Assembly: GCA_900763885.1 (NCBI GenBank)
Contig: CAAFLY010000238.1
Coordinates: forward strand, 1 to 25,491
Direction of reading: 5' to 3'
Length of the DNA stretch: 25,491 bases
Source: Clostridia bacterium
GTDB lineage: Bacteria > Bacillota > Clostridia > Oscillospirales > CAG-272
In this document: positions 15,334 to 23,062 of the stretch, one piece after another
How the letters are laid out: every line of letters begins with the position of its first letter
Position numbering within the stretch: the first letter of the stretch is position 1
The notes under the pieces: model-generated
Told to the model about the DNA's origin: nothing
The model's input: only the letters and a program-made list of their open reading frames with translations
Databases searched by the model: none
Made by a program: the position numbers and the translations under genes

Positions 15334-17391
15334 TTATTCGTTTGTATTATCCGGATTTTGCGGCGGATCCTTCGGTTCACCGTGCTCTAACGGGAAGATG
15401 GACCGCTTTTCGTGAGATTCCTTCTGCCGCTGTGCTTCGCGCTTCGCTTCTTCCTCACGGGTCCGACGGGCATGCGCTTCATTTTCCTCTTTGCTCTTAC
15501 GCCGCTTTTCCGCGACCATGGCTTCGAGTTCGTCCAGCGTCACCTCCGGCTCCGTCATGGCACGCACAAACTGCGCTTCTTCCATGATTTCGTTCTTGAT
15601 GAGGTACGCCGCCACAAAATGGAGTCTGTCCATGTTTTCGCGCAGGATGCTCTCCGCTTCCTTATACGCCTTGGTGACAATCCGCTTGATCTCACTGTCG
15701 ATGAGGGACGCGGTCTCCTCGGAATAATTGCGCGTCTGGTTGAAATCTCTGCCGAGGAAAATCTCGTCGCTGGAGGATTCGCTGCCATACAGGATCGGAC
15801 CGAGCGTATCGGACATACCGTATTTCGTGACCATCTGTCTGGCAATGCTGGTGGCGCGCTGAATGTCGTTGGAAGCCCCTGTGGAAATATCGCCGAGGAT
15901 CAGCATTTCCGACACACGACCGCCGAGCAGGGTGACAATCTCATCCTCCATTGCCGAACGGGACATATACGAACGGTCCTCTTTCGGGAAGGACAGCGTA
16001 TACCCGCCCGCTCTGCCGCTTGGAATGATGGAGATCTGGTGTACGGGATCGTCCTTTTGGCGCACCCATGTGGTGATCGCGTGACCCGCCTCATGATAAG
16101 CGGTGAGCCGCCGTTCCGCTTCCGTGATGACGTGGGACTTTTTTGCGGGACCGACAATGACCTTGATCATCGCTTCCTCAAGATCGTTCATGCCGATGAG
16201 ATGCTTGCCCTTCCGTGCCGCGAGCAGCGCCGCTTCGTTCAGGAGATTGGCAAGCTCGGCGCCCGTAAAGCCTACGGTGGTCTTGGCGATCACAGACAGA
16301 TCCACATCCGCTTCAAACGGCTTGTTGCGGGAATGGACGCGGAGAATGTCCTCTCTGCCCTTGACATCCGGCGGATTCATGGTGATCTGTCGGTCAAATC
16401 TGCCGGGACGGAGAAGTGCCGGGTCGAGAATGTCCGGACGGTTCGTCGCCGCCATGACGATCACGCCCTCGCTGGAGCCAAAGCCGTCCATTTCGACCAG
16501 GATCTGGTTCAGCGTCTGTTCTCTTTCGTCATGACCGCCGCCCAGACCTGCTCCTCTGTGCCGACCGACCGCGTCAATCTCGTCGATAAAGATGATCGCC
16601 GCGGGATTCTTCTTTGCCGTATCGAACAGATCGCGCACACGGGATGCGCCGACGCCGACGTACATTTCCACGAAATCGGAGCCGGAGATGGAGTAGAACG
16701 GCACGCCCGCTTCTCCCGCTACTGCCTTGGCAATCAACGTTTTACCGGTGCCGGGAGGTCCAACGAGCAGCACGCCATGCGGGATCTTCGCGCCGAGCTT
16801 GGTGAAGTATTCCGGGTTGCGCAGAAACTCTACGATCTCCTCCAGTTCCGCCTTTTCCTCATCCGCGCCTGCAACATCCTTAAAATAGACGCGCGCGGTA
16901 TCGGCGGTGATGAGCTTGGCCTTGGCTCTGCCCACCGAGTTGATCTTGGAGCCCTTACCGCCGTTCGCCTGGTTCATGACGTAGATCCACATCGCGACAA
17001 AGAGTACAATCACGACAATATACGGCAGGAGCGACAGCCACCATGGTATTTCATACGGCGGCGGATAGTCGTAGGCTGTGATGATTCCCGCCTCGTGCTG
17101 GGCTTCAATCAATTCCCCGAGATCTTCCCGGAACATATCGATGTCACTGAGCTGATATGTGAGTGTCGTCTCGCCCTCCGTACCGTCATTGTTCATGATA
17201 CGGACATTCATGGTCAGGGTATTGTCCTCATCCACCTTGAATTCGCGTACCTGCTCGTTTTTGAACAGATCGACGACCTGGCTGTAGAGCAGTGACTCTG
17301 TCGGTACACTGTTCCAAAGGGACGCAGTCGCCACGATCAGGATACCGATCAAAACGATATAGAATATGGCGATCTTAAAGCTGTTTTTCAT
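15334..17391 (-). CDS. ftsH: ATP-dependent zinc metalloprotease FtsH
   Basis: FtsH is a membrane-bound AAA+ protease that degrades misfolded membrane proteins and regulators, working as a hexamer. The protein has 685 residues. Transmembrane segments are at about 8-26 and 118-139, with an extracytoplasmic domain between. The AAA domain carries Walker A GPPGTGKT (211-218), Walker B IIFIDE (266-271) and the second region of homology with ATNRPDILDPALLRPGRFDR. The zinc site is HEAGH (433-437), with Asp509 in STGASNDIQRAT as the third ligand. After about 625 comes a highly charged Glu/Lys/Arg-rich tail, probably coiled or disordered. It lies 30 bp after hpt in the classic tilS-hpt-ftsH order and is followed by a terminator. 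Confidence 0.98.
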   Translation of the reverse strand: MKNSFKIAIFYIVLIGILIVATASLWNSVPTESLLYSQVVDLFKNEQVREFKVDEDNTLTMNVRIMNNDGTEGETTLTYQLSDIDMFREDLGELIEAQHEAGIITAYDYPPPYEIPWWLSLLPYIVVIVLFVAMWIYVMNQANGGKGSKINSVGRAKAKLITADTARVYFKDVAGADEEKAELEEIVEFLRNPEYFTKLGAKIPHGVLLVGPPGTGKTLIAKAVAGEAGVPFYSISGSDFVEMYVGVGASRVRDLFDTAKKNPAAIIFIDEIDAVGRHRGAGLGGGHDEREQTLNQILVEMDGFGSSEGVIVMAATNRPDILDPALLRPGRFDRQITMNPPDVKGREDILRVHSRNKPFEADVDLSVIAKTTVGFTGAELANLLNEAALLAARKGKHLIGMNDLEEAMIKVIVGPAKKSHVITEAERRLTAYHEAGHAITTWVRQKDDPVHQISIIPSGRAGGYTLSFPKEDRSYMSRSAMEDEIVTLLGGRVSEMLILGDISTGASNDIQRATSIARQMVTKYGMSDTLGPILYGSESSSDEIFLGRDFNQTRNYSEETASLIDSEIKRIVTKAYKEAESILRENMDRLHFVAAYLIKNEIMEEAQFVRAMTEPEVTLDELEAMVAEKRRKSKEENEAHARRTREEEAKREAQRQKESHEKRSIFPLEHGEPKDPPQNPDNTNE

Positions 17392-17421
17392 GCATTCTCT
17401 CCCTTCACCCTCCGTGTCGCT

Positions 17422-17988
17422 TTACTGCTGATAGATTTCCGGCTTCAGAACACCGACATACGGCAGCGCGCGATACTGTTCCGCGTAGTCCAGTCCGTAA
17501 CCGACCACAAATTCATCCGGGATGACCTGTCCGGTATAATCGGGTGTAAAATCCACCTGCCGTCGCGACGGTTTATCGAGCAGTGTGCAGGTTTTGACGG
17601 AACGCGCACCGCCCAAACGGAGATAATCCACCAGATAGGAAAGCGTTCTGCCGCTGTCGATGATGTCCTCCACGATCACAATGTCGAGCGCGGACAGATC
17701 CTGACGGTGCAGATCGAGCAAAATCTTGATTCTTCCGCTGGTTTCGGTGCCTGCGCCATAAGAGGACACCTTCATGAAATCGATCTCCACGGGAATGGTC
17801 AGCTTTTTCATAAGATCCCCCATAAAGACCACGCTGCCCTTGAGAATACAAAGCAGCAGCAGCCGTTTGTCGGGATCCCGATAATCCCTGTCGATTTCCC
17901 CTGCGATTTTATCCGTCAGGGCGTCCAGTTCCTTTGCGGAAATCAGAACCTTTTCAATGTCAGCGTCCAACACAGTCTTTCGCTCCAT
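17422..17988 (-). CDS. hpt: Hypoxanthine phosphoribosyltransferase
   Basis: This purine-salvage enzyme makes IMP (and usually GMP) from hypoxanthine or guanine plus PRPP in the cytoplasm. The protein has 188 residues, the usual length. The PRPP motif VEDIIDSGRTL is at 106-116, the flexible loop SSYG near 75-78, and CILKGSVVFMGDL at about 47-59 is typical of the family. The frame extends 17 codons upstream, but AAAGGAG six bases before the ATG at 17988 decides the start. It lies 35 bp after tilS and 30 bp before ftsH, the arrangement found widely in Firmicutes. Confidence 0.97.
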   Translation of the reverse strand: MERKTVLDADIEKVLISAKELDALTDKIAGEIDRDYRDPDKRLLLLCILKGSVVFMGDLMKKLTIPVEIDFMKVSSYGAGTETSGRIKILLDLHRQDLSALDIVIVEDIIDSGRTLSYLVDYLRLGGARSVKTCTLLDKPSRRQVDFTPDYTGQVIPDEFVVGYGLDYAEQYRALPYVGVLKPEIYQQ

Positions 17989-18023
17989 GGTAACTCCTTT
18001 ATAAAAACGTTCGCCTTTGTCTA

Positions 18024-19460
18024 TCAGCCGATTGGACACGCGACCGCTTGTGATTGATCATTGCTGTGATGTTTATCAAAGTGTTTTTCCCAAAGACAGA
18101 GGACCATTGCGTCTGCCGGGGAATCGTTCGGCACTCCCGTTCCGTCACGCGGCGGGAATCCGGGCAGCCAAAGAATGCCGTCGTCGTCAAGAAGGATCGG
18201 CAGGGTATTCCGGACGATAAGAGGCAGTTTGCGGTCGGAAAAGAGCTTCTTCACCCGGCGCGTCATACCGCCATACCGGATAGTATCTCCCTCCGTCCTC
18301 GTCCTCACACGGGGTACGCCTTTTATTTTAGCAAAATCGATTCGTTGTTGCATGGATATTTTGTAAATATTTTCACGCGCAGCCGCTCTATTTTCCTGAT
18401 TTTTCTGTGATGCGCGCGTGAGCGTGAGAAAATACCGCTCGTTCTCCCAGATTCCCTCGCCCGACGGATAAAAAACCGTCTCGTTTATCACCGCATCCCG
18501 CTCCTTTGTGAAGGTTACAGAATCCCTTTCCAGCCGAAAACATATCCCGCCGGGCAGAGAGAGCGCGCCGTTCACGCGACCGCCTCTGAGCAGCTCCGTC
18601 ATGGCGTCGATGTGGCGTCTGGCAAGCTCTGTGCGTCCGGATGCCTTCTCATACATCGTGCGCAGGACCCGGCTGCGGATCCCTTCCGAAAGCGCGAGAA
18701 GGTCCGCTCTGCCCGGATCTCCGGTGAGAACCTCATCTGCGATCCCGGCAAGCACACGCGCGTCCTCCCGTATAAGCTCCGTCATCTGCCGTACCGCGTT
18801 TTCCACACCGGGATGGACCTTTTCCAGTCGCGGAACAATCTCGTGGCGGATGTAGTTGCGCGTGCAGTCGTTTGTCAGGTTCGTTTCATCAACCACATAG
18901 GGGATCCTTTCCGCGGCACATACGGCACGAATTTCGTCGGATGGCAGGAACAACAGGGGACGTACGATCCGACCGCGTACCGGAGAGATGCCGCAGAGCC
19001 CGTCGATCCCGCTGCCCCGGCACAGATGGAACAAAACCGTCTCCACCTGATCGGTCGCGTTGTGGGCAGTGGCAATGGCGTACTTTTCCGGAACCGCGTT
19101 CTCTATGGCACGATACCGCAGGATCCGCGCGCCCTCCTCAAGCCCGCAGTGATGCTCCGCTATGTATTGCGGCACATCCACCCGGCAAAGCCGGAATGGG
19201 ATATTGCGCTCCTCACAAAATGTCTTGGAAAAAGCGGCGTCTGCATCAGCAGCTTCTCCGCGAATCCCATGATGGACGTGAAGTGCCGTCAGAGGACAAT
19301 CGTTCTCGGCACAATATCGGCGAAGGAGCGTGAGCAGCAGTGCCGAATCCGCTCCGCCGGAAAACGCGCACGCCACGCCATCACAGCGGGACAGGACACC
19401 TTCGATACCGGATCCGGTCAGATAATTACAGAAGGAGCGGTATACCGTATCGATGGACAT
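18024..19460 (-). CDS. tilS: tRNA(Ile)-lysidine synthetase
   Basis: TilS attaches lysine to C34 of the CAU-anticodon tRNA-Ile so that it reads AUA codons; it is essential in most bacteria. The protein has 478 residues. The N-terminal ATPase domain has the PP-loop SGGADS at 34-39, followed by HVHHGIRGEAADAD and ATAHNATDQVETVL, which are family hallmarks. A middle helical part follows, and the C-terminal domain shows RRVKKLFSDRKLP and ILWLPGF. An ATG 15 codons upstream was rejected because AAAGGAG stands directly before the ATG at 19460. It is the first gene of the tilS-hpt-ftsH unit. No convincing promoter was found in the AT-rich gap upstream. Confidence 0.97.
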   Translation of the reverse strand: MSIDTVYRSFCNYLTGSGIEGVLSRCDGVACAFSGGADSALLLTLLRRYCAENDCPLTALHVHHGIRGEAADADAAFSKTFCEERNIPFRLCRVDVPQYIAEHHCGLEEGARILRYRAIENAVPEKYAIATAHNATDQVETVLFHLCRGSGIDGLCGISPVRGRIVRPLLFLPSDEIRAVCAAERIPYVVDETNLTNDCTRNYIRHEIVPRLEKVHPGVENAVRQMTELIREDARVLAGIADEVLTGDPGRADLLALSEGIRSRVLRTMYEKASGRTELARRHIDAMTELLRGGRVNGALSLPGGICFRLERDSVTFTKERDAVINETVFYPSGEGIWENERYFLTLTRASQKNQENRAAARENIYKISMQQRIDFAKIKGVPRVRTRTEGDTIRYGGMTRRVKKLFSDRKLPLIVRNTLPILLDDDGILWLPGFPPRDGTGVPNDSPADAMVLCLWEKHFDKHHSNDQSQAVACPIG

Positions 19461-19536
19461 GGCGGACTCCTTTCTGGTGCGTATGCTTCCGACTACTGTA
19501 CACACGTTTTGTTCCCGGCAGCTTCACGAATACAAT

Positions 19537-19562
19537 GTAAATGTTTTTGTTAAAGTAAATGT
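19537..19562. repeat. Direct repeat GTAAATGT upstream of tilS
   Basis: GTAAATGT occurs at 19537-19544 and 19555-19562, 18 bp apart start to start, in the AT-rich gap between tilS and the small membrane gene. The spacing is about two helical turns. It could be a binding site or just AT-rich sequence. Confidence 0.3.
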
Positions 19563-19619
19563 ATATTTATCATTGCCAATAGGTGAAAAATAAAAGCGGC
19601 GGACGCCAGCCTGTGGTCG

Positions 19620-19838
19620 TTATGTACGCGAGAGGACGTGCGTTGCGGCGATGGCGAAGAGGAGATACAGGATCACTGCCGCTGCGATGTAGTCGGGTGC
19701 GTCATACAGGGATGGGGTGAAGATCGAATCGGTACCTGCCGCGGCTTTTGCGCACAATACGGCAGCGTCTGCGGTGATCCAGGTGAAGATTCCCTTTGTC
19801 AATGTGTGGAACAGTCGGATGTAGGTGCTTTTTCGCAT
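19620..19838 (-). CDS. Small hydrophobic protein, function unknown
   Basis: This open frame codes for 72 residues with no family I recognise. The N-terminus is basic (MRKSTYIRLF). A moderately hydrophobic segment (about 17-34) and a strongly hydrophobic one (YIAAAVILYLLFAIAATHVL, about 50-69) suggest an integral membrane protein with one or two helices. Support for a real gene comes from CCAAGGAGAGCAATC directly before the ATG and two promoter-like sequences upstream in the right direction. It is separated from tilS by 159 bp. The end is followed by a GC-rich imperfect hairpin and TTTTATTTTT on the minus strand, perhaps a weak terminator. No function is proposed. Confidence 0.6.
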   Translation of the reverse strand: MRKSTYIRLFHTLTKGIFTWITADAAVLCAKAAAGTDSIFTPSLYDAPDYIAAAVILYLLFAIAATHVLSRT

Positions 19839-19872
19839 GATTGCTCTCCTTGGGATTTCTATACTCCCCTAT

Positions 19873-19901
19873 AGTATACCATACGTCGGCACACACGGCA
19901 A
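19873..19901 (-). promoter_or_regulatory. Promoter proximal to the small membrane protein gene
   Basis: On the minus strand, TTGCCG (19901-19896) and TATACT (19878-19873) are 17 bp apart. The start would lie near 19866, about 28 bases before the ATG at 19838. Together with the ribosome-binding site it supports the small gene being expressed. Confidence 0.6.
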
Positions 19902-19935
19902 GCGGTAAGATCCGGCAGAACAAGCTATCTTATTT

Positions 19936-19964
19936 ATTATACCCTATATTTACCCGGATTGCAA
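19936..19964 (-). promoter_or_regulatory. Second, distal minus-strand promoter in the divergent region
   Basis: TTGCAA (19964-19959) and TATAAT (19941-19936) are 17 bp apart on the minus strand. Its -35 sits in CTTGCAATCCG, an 11-base sequence repeated exactly in the sortase promoter on the other strand (20079-20089). Confidence 0.5.
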
Positions 19965-20079
19965 GGGTCAAATCCGTTTTTTTCCGTTTTTCCGGCATCA
20001 TAATCCATGTTTTTTCCATCGCTGGGGAGCGCAAATGTAAAAAGTCGTTGAAAAATCCGAGAAAAATCCGTGATTCCTC

Positions 20080-20107
20080 TTGCAATCCGCAAAGAATCGT
20101 TTATAAT
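20080..20107 (+). promoter_or_regulatory. Promoter of the sortase-rlmA-glycosyltransferase unit
   Basis: TTGCAA at 20080-20085 and a perfect TATAAT at 20102-20107 are separated by 16 bp. Transcription would begin near 20114, about 70 bases before the sortase start. The rest of this 345-bp gap (19839-20183) holds the two minus-strand promoters and short T-rich runs, nothing else recognised. Confidence 0.7.
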
Positions 20108-20183
20108 AGTAGGTACGAGCCGGCGTTTGGCATTCTTGCGCCTCCGGTCTCATTTCAGACGCAGTTTCCCCATAAGGAGTACC

Positions 20184-21275
20184 ATGAGATCTGCCATTTC
20201 CTTTCGTTCCGTCATCGGACGGGTTTTCCATTCGCGTTTTCCCAAAAAAACAAAGGACGAGCCGGACTCCGACGTCTGGGTCCTTGACGACGCCGACCGC
20301 GATTATCGTGACGGCACCTTTCTCAATTCCGTCGAACAGCTTACAGAGGAGGACGTTCCGCTCTCTCCCGCTGCCGTCAAAAAGAAACGGACCGGAGCGG
20401 AATGGGTACGGCTTTTTGTTTTTTACATCTCCGCCGCCGCGTTTTGTGTGAGCTGCTATATGCTCATCGAAAACCTTCTTTATCGGCAGAAGGCATCCGA
20501 AATCTACACGCAGCTTGAAAACGACTTCTTCTCCGAGGGCTTCCAGTTTGAATCCGCATTCTCCGGCAAGGGCGACGATACGGTGCTTTCCCAGGACAGC
20601 GAGATGTATTCCCTCACGAGTATGAGCGAGAATATCCGCAAGCTGGAGGCAGGAGAAGCGATCGACGTGCCTGTCAGCGGAAAGAAAAAGAACAAGGAGC
20701 TGGAAAAAATGCGCGCTTCCCTTCAGGCTCTGGCGAAAAAAAATCCGGACACCTACGGCTGGATCTCAGTGGCGGATACGAAGATCAACTATCCGATCGT
20801 GCAGGGCGAGGACAACGATTACTATCTCGAACACGCGTACACCGGCGACTATCTCCCGATCGGATCCATATACGCGGATTATCGCTGCAACACGTCCATC
20901 ATGCGCAACTACAACACGGTGTTCTACGGACACAATATCACCTCCGGCGCGATGTTCCACGATGTGACGAAGTTCTTTGATGATTATTATTTCGACAACG
21001 TGCGCATCTATATTTACACCTTCGATGGCGTATATATCTACGAGCCGTTCGCCATTTATGAGACACGGTACGACAGCAACTATATCCGCACGGGATTCAC
21101 GTCCTTTGAGGATTTCAAGACATTTACCGACAAGATCAAGGGCGATGCGTCAAAGGTCCGGAATGTAGAGATCACGGAATCCGACCGGATCATCACGCTG
21201 TCCACCTGTACAAACGGCGCGGCGACGGCACGGTACGCACTTCACGCCAAGCTCGTGGATTATATCGTGGATTGA
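20184..21275 (+). CDS. Class B sortase with a long N-terminal cytoplasmic region
   Basis: Sortases are membrane-bound transpeptidases that fix secreted proteins to the cell wall or build pili. The protein has 363 residues. Residues 1-75 are charged and probably cytoplasmic, one transmembrane helix lies at about 76-98, and a linker leads to the catalytic domain from about 185. The triad is His250 in FYGHN, Cys342 in LSTCTNG and Arg350 in ATARYALHAKL. The TCTN motif and the helix before the active site place it in class B. The upstream open frame to 20070 was rejected: a promoter lies at 20080-20107, and AAGGAG stands before the ATG at 20184. No LPxTG-type or NPxTN-type substrate gene is nearby. 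rlmA follows after 16 bp, so they share a transcript. Confidence 0.93.
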   Translation: MRSAISFRSVIGRVFHSRFPKKTKDEPDSDVWVLDDADRDYRDGTFLNSVEQLTEEDVPLSPAAVKKKRTGAEWVRLFVFYISAAAFCVSCYMLIENLLYRQKASEIYTQLENDFFSEGFQFESAFSGKGDDTVLSQDSEMYSLTSMSENIRKLEAGEAIDVPVSGKKKNKELEKMRASLQALAKKNPDTYGWISVADTKINYPIVQGEDNDYYLEHAYTGDYLPIGSIYADYRCNTSIMRNYNTVFYGHNITSGAMFHDVTKFFDDYYFDNVRIYIYTFDGVYIYEPFAIYETRYDSNYIRTGFTSFEDFKTFTDKIKGDASKVRNVEITESDRIITLSTCTNGAATARYALHAKLVDYIVD

Positions 21276-21291
21276 CAGCACAGGAATCCCT

Positions 21292-22212
21292 ATGAATATG
21301 GAAACAAAGGACGAATCTATGAACGCACTGGAACATCTGCGCTGTCCGGTCTGCGGCGGTATGTTTTTGAGAGAACCTTCCCTGCTGCGGTGTGCAAACG
21401 GTCACTGCTTTGATCTTGCAAAGGAAGGATATGTGAATCTTCTGCCGCCGGGGAAAGGAAAGAACGCGCGCACAGGCGATGAGAAAGCGATGGTTCGCGC
21501 CAGACAGACGTTTCTCGCTGCCGGACTATATAACGGAATCTCGGACGCCATCGCCTCCCTTTTGCAAAGGTATCTCCCGCACGATCACGCGCCTGTGCTT
21601 TGTGACAGCGGCTGTGGCGAGGGTTATCACACGCTGCGCATTGCCGATTCCCTCTCGCAAAACCGCCTCGGCGCGCTGCTTTATGGCTTTGACGCGTCCA
21701 AAACCGCTGTTTCCTATGCGGCAAAGGCGGCAAATCGCCGTATGTATACCGGAGAGGGCGGCATCGGTACATACGGCGGTACCATCTGCGCTTTTTTCCC
21801 GGCGAACATTTTCGCTCTCCCACTCTCGGACTCCTCCGTAGACGCGGTGATCAGCATGTTCGCACCGGTTGCGGCAGACGAAAATCTGCGTGTGCTGCGG
21901 GAGAACGGAGTACTTCTGGTCGCGTCCTCCGGGGTCCGGCACCTATCCGAAATGCGTGCGCTTCTGTATAACGATGTGCATTACCACGAGGACGCCACCG
22001 CCGCCTATGAGGGATTCGCGCTTGCGGATACTGCGGATGTGCGCTATACAATGCACGTGCCGGACAGCGATACCCTCCGTGCGCTTTGGACGATGACCCC
22101 TTTCTATTATAAGACGACGCCGGAGGGAAAAGAACGGCTATTCTCCATGGAATCCCTCAACTGCACCGTGGACGTGCGGCTGACTGTATACAAAAAGGCG
22201 GTGACAAAATGA
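21292..22212 (+). CDS. RlmA-like 23S rRNA (guanine-N1)-methyltransferase
   Basis: RlmA-type enzymes methylate N1 of a guanine in helix 35 of 23S rRNA (G745 or G748) with S-adenosylmethionine. The protein has 306 residues. An N-terminal zinc finger is visible as CPVC (18-21) with Cys34 and His38 or Cys39, followed by DLAKEGYVNLLPPG, typical of the family. The SAM-binding motif is LCDSGCGEGYHT near 103-114. Two starts are possible: ATG at 21292 with AGGA six bases before it, or ATG at 21319 with AAAGGA seven bases before it, giving 297 residues beginning MNALEHLRCP. The exact target guanine cannot be told. It lies 16 bp after the sortase gene and overlaps the glycosyltransferase start by ATGA. 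Confidence 0.88.
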   Translation: MNMETKDESMNALEHLRCPVCGGMFLREPSLLRCANGHCFDLAKEGYVNLLPPGKGKNARTGDEKAMVRARQTFLAAGLYNGISDAIASLLQRYLPHDHAPVLCDSGCGEGYHTLRIADSLSQNRLGALLYGFDASKTAVSYAAKAANRRMYTGEGGIGTYGGTICAFFPANIFALPLSDSSVDAVISMFAPVAADENLRVLRENGVLLVASSGVRHLSEMRALLYNDVHYHEDATAAYEGFALADTADVRYTMHVPDSDTLRALWTMTPFYYKTTPEGKERLFSMESLNCTVDVRLTVYKKAVTK

Positions 22213-22946
22213 AGCTGTCTGTGATCATCCCGATGTACAACGAAAACGGTATCGTAACGGATACGGCATCGGAGCTGGGCGCGTATCTCGACAACTACTG
22301 CAGGGCGGGCGATCATACCTTTGAGCTGATCTTCTCTGACGACGGCTCCGCGGACGGCTGCGGCGACACACTGCGGGACTGGATCCCCACGCATCCGTTT
22401 ATGACGGGAGAAGTCCTTGTGGTGACGGCGGAGCGCAATTATGGCAAGGGACACGCGGTCGGACTCGGCATGGCGGCGGCGACGGGAGATTACGCGCTAT
22501 ACACGGATTGCGATCTCGCGTACGGCGTAGAGGTGATCGGCATGGCGGCGGACGCGATCGCTGCAGCGGGGACGGATATTCTCATCGGTTCTCGAAATCT
22601 CGCAGCGGATGGATACGAGGGTTACACATTTCTGCGCAAGCTGGCATCGAAAACGTACATCAAGGTGCTCTGTCTCTACGCGGGCTTCCAGCTGTCCGAT
22701 TCGCAGTGCGGCTTCAAATGCTTCAAAACCGCCGTCGGACAGTCTCTGTTTGCGAAAAACGGCACGGACGGCTGGGCGTTTGACATTGAGATTCTCCTGC
22801 GCGCCACACAAGCCGGTTACTCGATCACGGAATTTCCCGTAAAGATCCTGCGCCACAGAGCGTCGAAGATTCATCTGATGCGTGACAGTATGCGTATGCT
22901 GTCCGACATTCGGAAAATCAAGCGGCGGCTCCGTGCGGAAAAATAA
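22209..22946 (+). CDS. Family 2 glycosyltransferase (dolichyl/polyprenyl-phosphate sugar synthase-like)
   Basis: The protein has 245 residues and the GT-A fold of family 2. The N-terminus is LSVIIPMYNE, then FSDDGS (about 42-47) for nucleotide binding and TDCDLAYG with the DxD-like metal motif near 100-102. GSRNLA and SQCGFKCFK are typical of the polyprenyl-phosphate mannose/glucose synthase subgroup. No transmembrane helix follows, so it is the short soluble form. Such enzymes load a sugar on an undecaprenyl carrier for wall or glycolipid modification. The acceptor is not known here. It is translationally coupled to the rlmA-like gene (ATGA) and closes the sortase unit, with a strong terminator 5 bp after the stop. 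Confidence 0.92.
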   Translation: MKLSVIIPMYNENGIVTDTASELGAYLDNYCRAGDHTFELIFSDDGSADGCGDTLRDWIPTHPFMTGEVLVVTAERNYGKGHAVGLGMAAATGDYALYTDCDLAYGVEVIGMAADAIAAAGTDILIGSRNLAADGYEGYTFLRKLASKTYIKVLCLYAGFQLSDSQCGFKCFKTAVGQSLFAKNGTDGWAFDIEILLRATQAGYSITEFPVKILRHRASKIHLMRDSMRMLSDIRKIKRRLRAEK

Positions 22947-22950
22947 AACA

Positions 22951-23031
22951 AAGGCAGAAGCTTTATATTGGAAATGCCCCCGTCCGGCAAACAGAGGGCA
23001 TTTCCATTTTCTACAAGCTCCTGCCTTTTTT
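22951..23031. terminator. Two-stem bidirectional terminator between convergent genes
   Basis: The outer stem AAAGGCAG (22951-22958) / CTGCCTTT (23021-23028) continues as AGCTT/AAGCT after one mismatch. An inner perfect 10-bp stem GGAAATGCCC (22971-22980) / GGGCATTTCC (22996-23005) is nested inside. A run of T follows on the plus strand (23026-23031). On the minus strand the outer stem is followed by TTTGTTTTATTTTT, so it can serve both directions. Confidence 0.9.
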
Positions 23032-23062
23032 ATTTGTATGGCGGCACGGTACTGTCCCGCGA

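Noticed and set aside
15412..17295. Plus-strand open frame of 627 codons opposite ftsH
   Set aside because: It is fully antisense to a gene with every FtsH motif, its translation matches no family I know, and it has no ribosome-binding site or promoter. Codon bias of the real gene explains the lack of stops.
18612..19553. Plus-strand open frame of 313 codons opposite tilS
   Set aside because: It is a shadow of tilS, which carries the PP-loop and family motifs.
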